Shown in pieces: positions 39,018-47,113 of a stretch of 64,000 bases of DNA. The notes below the pieces were generated by a model. The model saw only the letters and a list, made by a program, of their open reading frames with translations. It did no database searches and was not told the DNA's origin. The translations under genes and the position numbers were made by a program. Positions within the stretch are counted from its first letter, which is position 1. The number at the start of each line of letters is the position of its first letter. The stretch comes from Pseudomonas sp. 8O (GTDB taxonomy: Bacteria > Pseudomonadota > Gammaproteobacteria > Pseudomonadales > Pseudomonadaceae), in NCBI RefSeq assembly GCF_902506495.1, contig NZ_LR733264.1:1167312-1231311 (forward strand), written 5' to 3'.

Positions 39018-39719
39018 TCAGTGCTTCAGCTTGGCCAGCCAATCGCCGAGCATGATGGCGCCCGCTTGCCCAAGGGCGCTGGCATGACGCTTGGCGTCGT
39101 GACGCAGGGTGACGGGATCGATGCCCGAGCTGGCCAGTTCGCTGGCATGGCCCAGCAGCCAATGCTCGAAGCGGTCGCCGCGCACTTCCGGGTGAAATTG
39201 CAGGCCCAGCACGTTTTGCCCGCGAGCGAAGGCCTGCTGGCGGCACAGCGGGGTCGAGGCGAGCAGGGTGCAGCCTTCCGGCAGGTCGAAGGTGTCGCCA
39301 TGCCAATGCAGCACGGCGACGTCGCGCAGGGCGGCGAGTGGCTGATAGTCGGAGGCTGCCAGCTCCAGCGTCGACCAGCCGATTTCCTTGGCTGGCCCTG
39401 GGTAGACGGTGGAGCCCAATGCCGCAGCCATCAGCTGCGCACCGAGGCAGATGCCCAGCGTCGGCTTATCGGCTGCCAGCCGTGCGCGCAGTATTTCCAG
39501 TTCAGCGGAGACGAGCGGGTAGCGGTCGTGGTCATAGACGCCGATAGGGCCGCCGAGCACCACCAGAAGGTCGGCTGCGAGCGGGTCGAGTTGACTGAGG
39601 TCACGTTCCGCTGCGTCGATGTACTCGATCTGGTAGCCGGCAGCGCGCAGCGGCGCCTCGAAGCTGCCGAGATCCTCGAAACCGACGTGGCGGATGGCTT
39701 GCAGGGTGCGTTCGGTCAT
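39018..39719 (-). CDS. Class I glutamine amidotransferase-like protein
   Basis: A 233-residue GATase1 protein similar to GMP-synthase-type amidotransferase homologues. The nucleophile is C91 in 'LGICLGAQLMAAAL', and the dyad H176/E178 is in 'LQFHPEV'. There is no fused synthetase domain, so it may act alone (for example on glutamyl conjugates) or with an unknown partner. The ATG at 39719 is preferred over a TTG two codons earlier. It starts 12 bp after the homoserine-dehydrogenase-like gene, with the VOC gene just upstream, so all three probably form one operon. Confidence 0.88.
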   Translation of the reverse strand: MTERTLQAIRHVGFEDLGSFEAPLRAAGYQIEYIDAAERDLSQLDPLAADLLVVLGGPIGVYDHDRYPLVSAELEILRARLAADKPTLGICLGAQLMAAALGSTVYPGPAKEIGWSTLELAASDYQPLAALRDVAVLHWHGDTFDLPEGCTLLASTPLCRQQAFARGQNVLGLQFHPEVRGDRFEHWLLGHASELASSGIDPVTLRHDAKRHASALGQAGAIMLGDWLAKLKH

Positions 39720-39731
39720 TTGCAATGTCCG

Positions 39732-40745
39732 TCAGTAAAGGAGGGGGGCATGCCCCCTGGCCTGGAGAATATGTTCGAAGTCCTTCAGGGCGGCGGCTGC
39801 TGTGGCGAGGGGTTCAGCGCCGCCGCCAATGGCGATCGTCTCGCCCATGGCGTCGCTGTTGACGCGGATCGCCTTGTTCTTCCCGTTCACCTGGGCGAAG
39901 GGGTCGGACAGCGGATAGGTCTTGATCCCGACGCTGGCGCGGATCGCACCGTCCACGGAGCTGAGGCTGCCGACCAGACGGGGAACCAGGCCCTGTGCTT
40001 GCCAGGCTGCGATACGCTGCGCGGTGACCGAATGGATGCCATCGACCTCGACGTCAGCCATTGTCAGCTGGGCGCCAAGGCCGAAGTTGGCCAGCAGCAG
40101 GAGTTTGCAGGCAGTGTCCCAACCTTCGGTGTCGTTGCGCGTATCCGCTTCGGCGAAACCGCCGGCTTGTGCCTCGCGCAGTGCTGCATCGAAACCAAGT
40201 CCCTGGGTGCGCATGGCGTCGAGCAGGTAGTTGGTGGTGGCGTTGAGAATGCCCTCGACGCTGAGCACCTTGCAGCCGGCCAGGCTGTGTTCGAGCAGGT
40301 CGAGTGTGGGCAGGGCGGCTGCGGCCGCACCGCTGAGTTTCAGCTGCGCCCCGGAGGCGCGCGCCAGTTCGCGCAGGCGCGGCCCGCTATGCACCAGCGC
40401 GCCCTTGGAGATGACGATGCAGTCCCGCCCGGCAGACAGCGCCGCACAGAGATAGTCCAGGCCCGGCCCGCCGCTGCGAAAATCGCTGGGGCCGGCCTCG
40501 ATCAGCACCTCAGCACCACTCGCCGCGACGAAATCCGGCCCCGACAGCCCAGGCTTCAGGTCGTCCAGTTGGTGGACCTGCAGGCCATTGGCATCTGCCA
40601 GGCCGGCGCGTGAGCCACATACGGCAACCAGTTGCACGTCCACGCCATAGGCCTGGCGATAGTGGTCGCGACGTTGCAACAGCAGGTTGGCCGTGGCGCG
40701 GCCGACACCGCCGAAACCAGCGATTGCAACCTTGAGCGTTTGCAT
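39732..40745 (-). CDS. Homoserine dehydrogenase-like protein
   Basis: A 337-residue protein with the NAD(P)-binding loop 'VAIAGFGGVGRATANLLL' at the N-terminus and the catalytic-domain signatures of homoserine dehydrogenase ('GILNATTNYLLDAM' and 'AEADTRNDTEGWDTACKLLL'). It has no C-terminal ACT domain, so no threonine feedback. The housekeeping Pseudomonas enzyme usually has the ACT domain, so this looks like an accessory paralogue for another substrate. Its neighbours are an amidotransferase and a VOC protein. The substrate is not visible. Confidence 0.85.
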   Translation of the reverse strand: MQTLKVAIAGFGGVGRATANLLLQRRDHYRQAYGVDVQLVAVCGSRAGLADANGLQVHQLDDLKPGLSGPDFVAASGAEVLIEAGPSDFRSGGPGLDYLCAALSAGRDCIVISKGALVHSGPRLRELARASGAQLKLSGAAAAALPTLDLLEHSLAGCKVLSVEGILNATTNYLLDAMRTQGLGFDAALREAQAGGFAEADTRNDTEGWDTACKLLLLANFGLGAQLTMADVEVDGIHSVTAQRIAAWQAQGLVPRLVGSLSSVDGAIRASVGIKTYPLSDPFAQVNGKNKAIRVNSDAMGETIAIGGGAEPLATAAAALKDFEHILQARGHAPLLY

Positions 40746-40763
40746 GGGGCGTTCCTTTCGCTG

Positions 40764-41186
40764 TCAGCGGGCGAATAGGTTGTTGATGTCGGCGAAAGCC
40801 TTCATTTCGACGGCGTTGCCGCTTGGGTCCTTGAAGAACATCGTCGCCTGTTCGCCCGGCTCGCCCTTGAAGCGGATATAGGGCTTGATGATGAACTCGA
40901 CACCGGCGGCGGTGAGTTTATCGGCAGCGACCTGCCAGTCGTGCATCGGCAGGACGACGCCGAAGTGGCGCACCGGCACGCCGTGGCCGTCGACCGCGTT
41001 GGCCGGTACCGAGCCTGCTTCGTCAGGCGCCAGGTGGGCGACGATCTGATGGCCATAGAAGTTGAAGTCGATCCACTCTGACGAGCTGCGACCTTCGCTG
41101 CAGCCGAGCAGGTTGCCGTAGAAGTCGCGGGCGGCGGCCAGGTCGTCAACCGGAAAGGCCAGGTGGAACGGGCATAGTGCGGTCAT
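40764..41186 (-). CDS. VOC-family (glyoxalase-like) protein
   Basis: A 140-residue vicinal-oxygen-chelate protein with two beta-alpha-beta-beta-beta repeats. Likely metal ligands are the His in '[12 protein letters not shown]', a His in 'VRHFGVVL' and the Glu in '[10 protein letters not shown]'. The ATG chosen has GAGGGA upstream, and the longer reading crosses the regulator promoter. It is divergent from a LysR regulator and precedes the homoserine-dehydrogenase-like gene by 18 bp. It could be a dioxygenase, isomerase or resistance protein. I cannot tell which. Confidence 0.86.
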   Translation of the reverse strand: MTALCPFHLAFPVDDLAAARDFYGNLLGCSEGRSSSEWIDFNFYGHQIVAHLAPDEAGSVPANAVDGHGVPVRHFGVVLPMHDWQVAADKLTAAGVEFIIKPYIRFKGEPGEQATMFFKDPSGNAVEMKAFADINNLFAR

Positions 41187-41288
41187 CGGGGTTCCCTCGT
41201 TGGTGAGTGGAATCATCCTATTCGGCGACAAGCCTCTTAAAAAACTATATGTTCTGATCATGAGCAAAACAAAATCTTATCAATCGAC

Positions 41289-42158
41289 ATGATCATCGAA
41301 CTGCGCACGCTGATAGCGGTGGCTCGCTATGGCACCTTCAGCGCCGCGGGTGAGCGCATCGGCCTGACCCAGGCAGCCGTCAGCGGCCATATGCGCCGCC
41401 TGGAAGAAAGCCTGGGTTTCGCTCTGTTCGATCGTACCGGTCGTTCGGCCATATTGAATGCTGCAGGGCTGCGTACGTTGGCGCGTGCCGAGGCGCTGGT
41501 CGCCGGTTTCGATGCCTTGGGCGAGCCGACTCAAGACGAGGAATGGGCCAAACCGCTGGAGATTGGCGCGATCGCCTCGGTGCACGCGACCATCCTCACG
41601 CGCGCGCTGGTGCCTTTTCGTCTGCGCTTTGCCAACTGCCGGGTGAATCTGTCGCCTGGCGTTTCCCTGCAGTTGATGGATCGAGTCGAAGCGGGGGAGC
41701 TCGACCTGGCCATCCTCATCCGTCCGGCGTTCGAGCCGCCGCGGGAGCTGGAGTGGACGCCGCTGGCATGCGAGAACTACGTGCTGCTTGCCGCCAGCAA
41801 CGTGGTGGGCGATGACTGGCTGTCGGTGATTCGCGAGCAGCCCTTTATCCGCTATAGCCGCTCGTCCTTCGGTGGTCGCCAGGTGGAGCGCTTTTTACGC
41901 GACCACTCTTTAACGTTGCAGGAGTGGATCGAGGTCGACGATATCCAGGCGATGCTGTCGATGGTCGAGAGCGGCCTTGGCGTGGCCGTGGTGCCGTTGA
42001 CGGAAACCATCCTGCCGTTGCCGGCCAGCGTTCGCGTCATCGCGCTCGGCCCGACGCCCATTCATCGGGAGATCGGTGCGCTGTATCCCAAGGTCAGTCG
42101 CTCGGCGGCCGTAGCGGGTTTTATCGAATGCTTGCAGAGCGCCGGCGTGGCTCGCTAG
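41289..42158 (+). CDS. LysR-family transcriptional regulator
   Basis: A 289-residue LysR regulator. The helix-turn-helix covers residues 3-62 ('IELRTLIAVARYGTFSAAGE', 'LTQAAVSGHMRRLEESLGFALFDRTGR'), followed by an effector-binding domain. Divergent from the VOC/homoserine-dehydrogenase-like/amidotransferase operon with a 102-bp gap, so it very likely controls that operon. The effector is unknown. Confidence 0.9.
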   Translation: MIIELRTLIAVARYGTFSAAGERIGLTQAAVSGHMRRLEESLGFALFDRTGRSAILNAAGLRTLARAEALVAGFDALGEPTQDEEWAKPLEIGAIASVHATILTRALVPFRLRFANCRVNLSPGVSLQLMDRVEAGELDLAILIRPAFEPPRELEWTPLACENYVLLAASNVVGDDWLSVIREQPFIRYSRSSFGGRQVERFLRDHSLTLQEWIEVDDIQAMLSMVESGLGVAVVPLTETILPLPASVRVIALGPTPIHREIGALYPKVSRSAAVAGFIECLQSAGVAR

Positions 42159-42287
42159 AGGGCTGATGCCTGCCCGCATTTTCATCTTTGCTTTGAAACT
42201 CCTAGCGGCTTTGCCTGCTTTTTTCATGCGCAGGCATACTGCAGACTGACGCCCATTTCGCATCATCCATCGATCAGGAGAGTGTTC

Positions 42288-42938
42288 ATGAGCCCCGTTT
42301 CCTTCGCACGTCAGCGTTACACCACCAAGGCTTACGATGCCAGTCGCCAGGTGGATCAGGCGATCATCGACGAGCTGCTGGAGTTGCTGCGCCTGTCGCC
42401 GTCTTCGGTCAATTCGCAGCCCTGGCACTTCGTCGTGGCGAGCACTGCCGAAGGCAAGGCGCGCCTGGCCAAGGGCGCTCAGGGCGGCTTTGCCTACAAC
42501 CAGTCGAAGATCCTCAATGCCTCGCACGTGATCCTGATCTGCGCCCGCCGTGACCTCGATGATGCTTATCTGGCCGATGTGCTGCAGCAGGAGGCCGATG
42601 ATGGCCGCTTCCGCGACGATGCGGCGCGTACGACTCAACACAACACCCGCAGCAGTTACGTCGAACTGCACCGTGGCCTTGGCGACATCCCGCACTGGGC
42701 AGAAAAGCAGGCTTATCTGGCGCTGGGCACCTTGCTCCTGGGTGCTGCTGCCAAAGGCGTCGACGCCACGCCGATGGAGGGCATCGACCGCGAGGCGCTG
42801 GATGAGGAACTGGGGCTGGCCGCCCAGGGGTTGAGCAGCATGGTCGCGGTGGCGCTGGGGTATCACAGCGACAGCGATTTCAATGCCGCGCTGCCGAAGT
42901 CGCGTCTGCCGGCCGAGCGCGTCTTCACTCACCTCTGA
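42288..42938 (+). CDS. NfsB-like oxygen-insensitive NAD(P)H nitroreductase
   Basis: A 216-residue FMN flavoprotein of the NfsB family. The FMN-phosphate region 'FARQRYTTKAYDASR', the dimer contact 'LRLSPSSVNSQPWHFVV' and the late 'GLAAQGLSSMVAVALGYHSDSDFN' fit the family. The ATG at 42288 has GGAG at a usable distance. A GTG two codons earlier is too close to it. It reduces nitroaromatics or quinones and is transcribed alone. Confidence 0.9.
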   Translation: MSPVSFARQRYTTKAYDASRQVDQAIIDELLELLRLSPSSVNSQPWHFVVASTAEGKARLAKGAQGGFAYNQSKILNASHVILICARRDLDDAYLADVLQQEADDGRFRDDAARTTQHNTRSSYVELHRGLGDIPHWAEKQAYLALGTLLLGAAAKGVDATPMEGIDREALDEELGLAAQGLSSMVAVALGYHSDSDFNAALPKSRLPAERVFTHL

Positions 42939-42979
42939 GCCTTTCGGCTGCGCCCCTCGTCACGGGGGCGCATCGCTGT

Positions 42980-43375
42980 TCACTCTGGCAGCTTGGCGAT
43001 CACCTTGATCTCGAAATCGAAGCCGGCCAGCCAGGTCACGCCGACCGCAGTCACGTTCGAGTAGGGCGCCTCACCCCAATAGTCGGCTACCACCTCCCAG
43101 ATGGTTTCGAACTGCGCATGCGGGTCGAGCATGAATACGGTGGTGTCGACCACGTCATCGAAGCTGCAACCTGCTGCAGCGAGGATCGCATTGAGGTTGG
43201 CGAAGGCAAGGCGCACCTGCTCTTTCAGGTCGGGTTCGGGCGAGCCGTCCTTGCGACTGCCGACCTGACCGGATACGAACAGAAAACCGTTGGAACGAAT
43301 CGCCGGCGAATAGCGATGAAGTTCATACAGGTCATGGCGGTCGGCCGGGAAAACCACATCACGTTTGCTGGTCAT
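42980..43375 (-). CDS. Rid-family (YjgF/YER057c) protein without the canonical arginine
   Basis: A 131-residue Rid-superfamily protein ('LFVSGQVGSRKDG', 'EQVRLAFANLNAILAAAG', 'VVDTTVFMLD', final 'FEIKVIAKLPE'). RidA enzymes that hydrolyse enamines/imines need an arginine in a PxRxxV-type motif. The matching stretch here, APYSNVTAVGVTWL, has no arginine, so the usual deaminase activity is doubtful. GGAGG precedes the ATG at 43375. It is divergent from a LysR regulator and separated from it by a large inverted repeat. Confidence 0.86.
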   Translation of the reverse strand: MTSKRDVVFPADRHDLYELHRYSPAIRSNGFLFVSGQVGSRKDGSPEPDLKEQVRLAFANLNAILAAAGCSFDDVVDTTVFMLDPHAQFETIWEVVADYWGEAPYSNVTAVGVTWLAGFDFEIKVIAKLPE

Positions 43376-43464
43376 TGTTGCCTCCATCTGGGCCGCTACG
43401 GCCCGCTGTTAACGATGGAGTCACTTTAAAAACACGGCCGGGCTGGATAAACGAGCAACTCTGG

Positions 43465-43497
43465 TCATGACTGTTTGTAGAATCCAAACAATCATGA
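43465..43497. promoter_or_regulatory. LysR-type inverted repeat
   Basis: TCATGA-CT-GTTTG (43465-43477), a 6-nt centre, then CAAAC-AA-TCATGA (to 43497). Both half-sites mirror each other, each ending in a TCATGA palindrome. It lies 15 bp before the LysR start and 90 bp before the Rid-family start, the expected place for a LysR regulator's site. Confidence 0.6.
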
Positions 43498-43512
43498 GCT
43501 TAAGAGAGATGC

Positions 43513-44436
43513 ATGATGGATCGTTTCGATGCGATGCAGGCCTTCGCCCGCGTGGTGGAAACCGGCAGTTTCACCAAGGCGGCAGCCACCCTGCACATGA
43601 GCAAGACCAGCGTGACCCAGCTCGTTCAGCAACTGGAAGCACGGCTGCGGGTGCGCCTGCTCAACCGCACCACGCGCAAGGTCAACGTCACCGCTGACGG
43701 CGCCGCCTACTACGAACGTGTGGTGCGTCTGCTGGCCGATATCGACGATGCCGAGACCAGCCTGTCCAGTGCATCGATGGCGCCGCGCGGCCGCCTGCGC
43801 GTGGACGTACCCAGTCCCTTCGCGCGCATGCTGCTGATCCCGGCCTTGCCGGCATTTTATGCGCGTTATCCGGAAATCCAGCTGACCATGGGCGTTAGTG
43901 ATCGGCTCATCGACATCATCGGTGAGAACGTCGACTGCGTGGTGCGCGGCGGTGAGATCACCGATCAATCGCTGATCGCGCGCCATGTCGGTGATCTCCA
44001 GCTCGGTATCTATGCCACGCCGGGCTATCTGCAGCGCGCTGGCACGCCGATGCATCCGCGCGAGCTGGAGGCGGCCGTTCATCATACGGTGGGTTTTCTC
44101 TGGTCGCGCACCGGCAAGGCCTTGCCCTATGCGATGCAGCGGGGTGAGGAACGCATCGAGGCCCATGGCCGCCCGCTGCTGACGGTCGACGATGGCAACG
44201 CCTATCTGGCTGCGGGGCTGGCGGGCCTGGGCATGCTCTGGCTACCGCATTACATGGCCAGGCCGCACCTGGCCAGTGGTGAACTGGTGCGTCTGTTCGA
44301 CGACTGGCAGATGAAACCGATGCCGATGTACCTGGCTTTCCCGCCGAACCGCCATGTCAGCGCCAAGCTGCGGGTATTCATCGATTGGGTGGTGGCGCTG
44401 ATGGCCGAGCATGCGCCGGTGTTGGGAAGGCAGTGA
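43513..44436 (+). CDS. LysR-family transcriptional regulator
   Basis: A 307-residue LysR regulator of the CrgA/DsdC-like branch ('MDRFDAMQAFARVVETGSFT', 'KTSVTQLVQQLEARLRVRLLNRTTRKV'). AGAGAG precedes two adjacent ATG codons. It is divergent from the Rid-family gene with the inverted repeat between them, suggesting it controls that gene and itself. Effector unknown. Confidence 0.9.
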   Translation: MMDRFDAMQAFARVVETGSFTKAAATLHMSKTSVTQLVQQLEARLRVRLLNRTTRKVNVTADGAAYYERVVRLLADIDDAETSLSSASMAPRGRLRVDVPSPFARMLLIPALPAFYARYPEIQLTMGVSDRLIDIIGENVDCVVRGGEITDQSLIARHVGDLQLGIYATPGYLQRAGTPMHPRELEAAVHHTVGFLWSRTGKALPYAMQRGEERIEAHGRPLLTVDDGNAYLAAGLAGLGMLWLPHYMARPHLASGELVRLFDDWQMKPMPMYLAFPPNRHVSAKLRVFIDWVVALMAEHAPVLGRQ

Positions 44437-44564
44437 GTCATCGTCCGGCGGCAGGACCTGCATCCGGCGCCGGCGCGGCTGGCACCGGAGTGGGCGTCGC
44501 GGATCTCGGCAGAAACCTGGTCGGTATACCGTTGATCCTGGGTTTCGATAATTGAGTTGACTAA

Positions 44565-44605
44565 AGAGAATGATCGTTCTACCTTGCTGAGAACGATCAT
44601 TCTCT
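44565..44605. promoter_or_regulatory. Paired TetR operators upstream of tetR
   Basis: AGAGAATGATCGTTCT (44565-44580) and AGAACGATCATTCTCT (44590-44605) are perfect 16-bp inverted copies separated by 9 bp. Each arm is itself a near-palindrome (AGAA-TGATCG-TTCT), so this looks like two adjacent dimer-binding sites. The array ends 13 bp before the TetR start codon. Confidence 0.8.
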
Positions 44606-44618
44606 ATGGCCCTGACTC

Positions 44619-45236
44619 ATGCTCGAAGACCCCTCGATCCAGCAGCGCTTGCTGCAAGCCACCGAACACCTGGTCTATGCCGGCGGTATCAATGCCACTG
44701 GTATGGACGCCATCGTCAAGGCCTCGGGTGTGGCGCGCAAAAGCATCTATCGCCTCTATCCGACCAAGGAAGCATTGGTTGCCGCCGCGCTGCGCGAGCG
44801 TGATGAACGCTGGATGCAATGGTTCGTTGCCGGCACCTCTGCGGGGTCGCCAAGTGAGCGGCTACTGGCAGTGTTCCCGCTGCTGCGCAGCTGGTTCTCG
44901 GCGCCTGACTTCCATGGCTGTGCCTTCATCAATGCTGCCGGGGAGATCGGTGATCCCGACAGCGAGATCCGCGCCGTCGCGTTGCTGCACAAGCAGCGCT
45001 TGCTGGCCTATCTGAGCGAACTGACCACGGCCTGCGGCTTTGCCGAAGCCGAGGAAATGGCCAGGCAGTTTCTCCTGCTGATCGATGGTGCTACCGCCGT
45101 CGCCATGGTCACCGGCCAGGCGGATGCCGCCGACAGCGCCGGCCGTACTGCGCAACTGCTTCTGCAATCCCTATCGCCCAGCAATGGGCTCAACCCCCCC
45201 GCAAACCTGAGGTGCCGTCATGTCGTCAAATACTGA
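44619..45236 (+). CDS. TetR-family transcriptional regulator
   Basis: A 205-residue TetR repressor. The helix-turn-helix spans residues 8-52 ('[20 protein letters not shown]', '[20 protein letters not shown]'), followed by a C-terminal ligand domain ('[16 protein letters not shown]'). It is preceded by a striking double operator and overlaps the NTF2-like gene by 17 bases, so the two form an autoregulated operon. The ligand is unknown. Confidence 0.92.
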   Translation: MLEDPSIQQRLLQATEHLVYAGGINATGMDAIVKASGVARKSIYRLYPTKEALVAAALRERDERWMQWFVAGTSAGSPSERLLAVFPLLRSWFSAPDFHGCAFINAAGEIGDPDSEIRAVALLHKQRLLAYLSELTTACGFAEAEEMARQFLLLIDGATAVAMVTGQADAADSAGRTAQLLLQSLSPSNGLNPPANLRCRHVVKY

Positions 45237-45699
45237 AGTTCGTCCTCCGTTGCCGCCGTTCACTCGCGAGAGCGCCATCGAGAAGGTCCGCCTGGCCGAG
45301 GATGGTTGGAACAGCCGTGATGCGGCCAAGGTCGCACTGGCCTACAGCCTCGATACGCGCTGGCGCAACCGCGCCGAGTTCGCCAATGGCCGCGATCAGG
45401 CGCGTGCCTTCCTCGAGCGCAAGTGGGCCAAGGAGCTGGAGTACCGTCTGATCAAGGAACTCTGGGCGTTCACCGACAACCGTATTGCCGTGCGCTATGC
45501 CTACGAATGGCGCGACGACTCGGGCAACTGGTTTCGCTCCTACGGCAACGAGAATTGGGAGTTCGGCGCGGACGGCCTGATGATCAATCGCTATGCCTGC
45601 ATCAACGACCTGCCGATTCAGGAGGCCGAGCGCAAGTTCCGCTGGCCCCAGGGCCGTCGTCCTGACGATCATCCGGGGCTGTCCGAGCTGGGCCTCTGA
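45220..45699 (+). CDS. NTF2-like protein (DUF1348 type)
   Basis: A 159-residue protein of the DUF1348/SnoaL-like NTF2 fold ('[18 protein letters not shown]', '[20 protein letters not shown]', '[20 protein letters not shown]'). Such cone-shaped proteins bind or modify small hydrophobic molecules. No catalytic residue can be assigned. It starts inside the end of the tetR gene and is the only apparent structural gene of that operon, so it is presumably what the TetR protein represses. Confidence 0.88.
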   Translation: MSSNTEVRPPLPPFTRESAIEKVRLAEDGWNSRDAAKVALAYSLDTRWRNRAEFANGRDQARAFLERKWAKELEYRLIKELWAFTDNRIAVRYAYEWRDDSGNWFRSYGNENWEFGADGLMINRYACINDLPIQEAERKFRWPQGRRPDDHPGLSELGL

Positions 45700-45767
45700 T
45701 CCGGGCTATGTGGGCACGGGAGTTGCTGCTTTAATGCGCCCACCAATCCGTGTTCCGAGGCTCCTGG

Positions 45768-46679
45768 ATGAATCGCAACGACCTGCGCCGCGTCGACCTG
45801 AATCTGCTGGTGATCTTCGAAACCCTGATGTTCGAGAAGAACCTGACCCGCGCCGCCGAGAAGCTGTTTCTCGGCCAGCCGGCGGTCAGTGCGGCGCTGG
45901 CCCGGCTGCGTGATCTGTTCGACGATCCGCTGCTGGTGCGTAATGGCCGTGGCTTTGAACCGACGGCGCGAGCGCTGGCGATTCTCAGGGAGCTGCAGCC
46001 GGCCATGGACACCATCTCGGGTGCAGTCAGTCGTGCTCGCGAGTTCAACCCGGCCAGCAACCGCGACACCTTCCGCATCGGTCTGTCCGATGATGCCGAG
46101 TTCGGCCTGTTCCCGGCCTTGCTCAAGCAGATTCGCGAAGAGGCGCCGGAGGTGGTGATCGTGGTGCGGCGGGTCAACTTCCTGTTGATGTCAGCGATGT
46201 TGGCCTCGGGAGAAATTTCCGTTGGCGTCAGTTACACCACCGAGCTACCGGCTAACGCCAAGCGGCGCAAACTGCGCGAGATGAAGGTCAAGGTGCTGCG
46301 CGGCGACGACCGTCCCGGTGCACTGACGCTGGACGAGTATTGCTCGCGGCCGCATGCGCTGGTGTCGTTCTCGGGGGATCTGTGCGGCAACATCGACAAC
46401 GACCTGGCGCGACTGGATCGCTCGCGTCGCGTGGTGCTGGCGGTGCCGCAGTTCAGTGGCTTGCGCTCGATCATCGCTGGCACGGAAATGCTCGCCACAG
46501 TCCCGGATTTCGCCGCAGCGGCGTTGATCGACGGAACTCGCCTGCGCGCGGATGACCCGCCATTCGAGCTGGTCAATTCGGATCTGTCGATGGTCTGGAG
46601 CGGGGTGACCGACAACGACCCTGCCGAGCGCTGGCTGAGGGGCAAGATCGTCGAGTTCATGGGCGAGCCAGGCGCCTGA
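45768..46679 (+). CDS. LysR-family transcriptional regulator (NodD/NahR-like branch)
   Basis: A 303-residue LysR regulator ('LRRVDLNLLVIFETLMFEKN', 'FLGQPAVSAALARLRDLFDD', 'PLLVRNGRGFEPTARA'). This N-terminus is typical of the NodD/NahR/SyrM branch. GAGG lies 11 bases before the chosen ATG. An ATG six codons earlier is possible. It follows the NTF2-like gene on the same strand and is convergent with ppiC, so no divergent target gene is visible. Confidence 0.89.
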   Translation: MNRNDLRRVDLNLLVIFETLMFEKNLTRAAEKLFLGQPAVSAALARLRDLFDDPLLVRNGRGFEPTARALAILRELQPAMDTISGAVSRAREFNPASNRDTFRIGLSDDAEFGLFPALLKQIREEAPEVVIVVRRVNFLLMSAMLASGEISVGVSYTTELPANAKRRKLREMKVKVLRGDDRPGALTLDEYCSRPHALVSFSGDLCGNIDNDLARLDRSRRVVLAVPQFSGLRSIIAGTEMLATVPDFAAAALIDGTRLRADDPPFELVNSDLSMVWSGVTDNDPAERWLRGKIVEFMGEPGA

Positions 46680-46686
46680 GCAGGGC

Positions 46687-46965
46687 TCAGTCGCGATAGA
46701 ACACCTGAATCAGGTGATAGCCGAACTGGGTCTTCACCGGGCCGTGCACTTCGCGCAGCGCCTTCTTGAAGATCACCTGATCCACTGCACGCACCATCTG
46801 CCCGGGCCGCACTTCACCGAGGTCGCCACCTTTCTTGCCGGAGGGGCAGGTGGAGTGCTTGCGTGCCAGCACATCGAAGGCTTCGCCAGCGGCAATGCGC
46901 TTCTTCAGCGCGGCGGCTTCCGCTTCGGTCTTGACCAAGATGTGGCGGGCCATTGCCTTAGCCAT
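46687..46965 (-). CDS. ppiC: Parvulin-type peptidyl-prolyl isomerase (PpiC)
   Basis: A 92-residue single-domain parvulin ('ARHILVKTEAEAAALKKRIA', 'FDVLARKHSTCPSGKKGGDLGEV', 'GYHLIQVFYRD'). It has no signal peptide, so it acts in the cytoplasm, as PpiC does. GAGGAG precedes the ATG at 46965. A longer reading upstream was rejected. Single gene, divergent from the PilT-like ATPase gene. Confidence 0.92.
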   Translation of the reverse strand: MAKAMARHILVKTEAEAAALKKRIAAGEAFDVLARKHSTCPSGKKGGDLGEVRPGQMVRAVDQVIFKKALREVHGPVKTQFGYHLIQVFYRD

Positions 46966-47113
46966 TGATGGGCTCCTCAATTCTGTCAGGGCGCTATTGT
47001 GCCAGTATTCATTGCGCCAGCAGAATGGCGTCAATTTTGTGGGTTGTGCGTTGTCCGCGGTGCGGACGAATCATGGCCTATGGTATTTCAATCGCGCTCA
47101 CGGAAACGCCGCC

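Noticed and set aside
38835..40613. A 592-codon plus-strand frame opposite the homoserine-dehydrogenase-like and amidotransferase genes
   Set aside because: Low-complexity shadow translation. The minus-strand genes have conserved motifs, ribosome sites and correct lengths.
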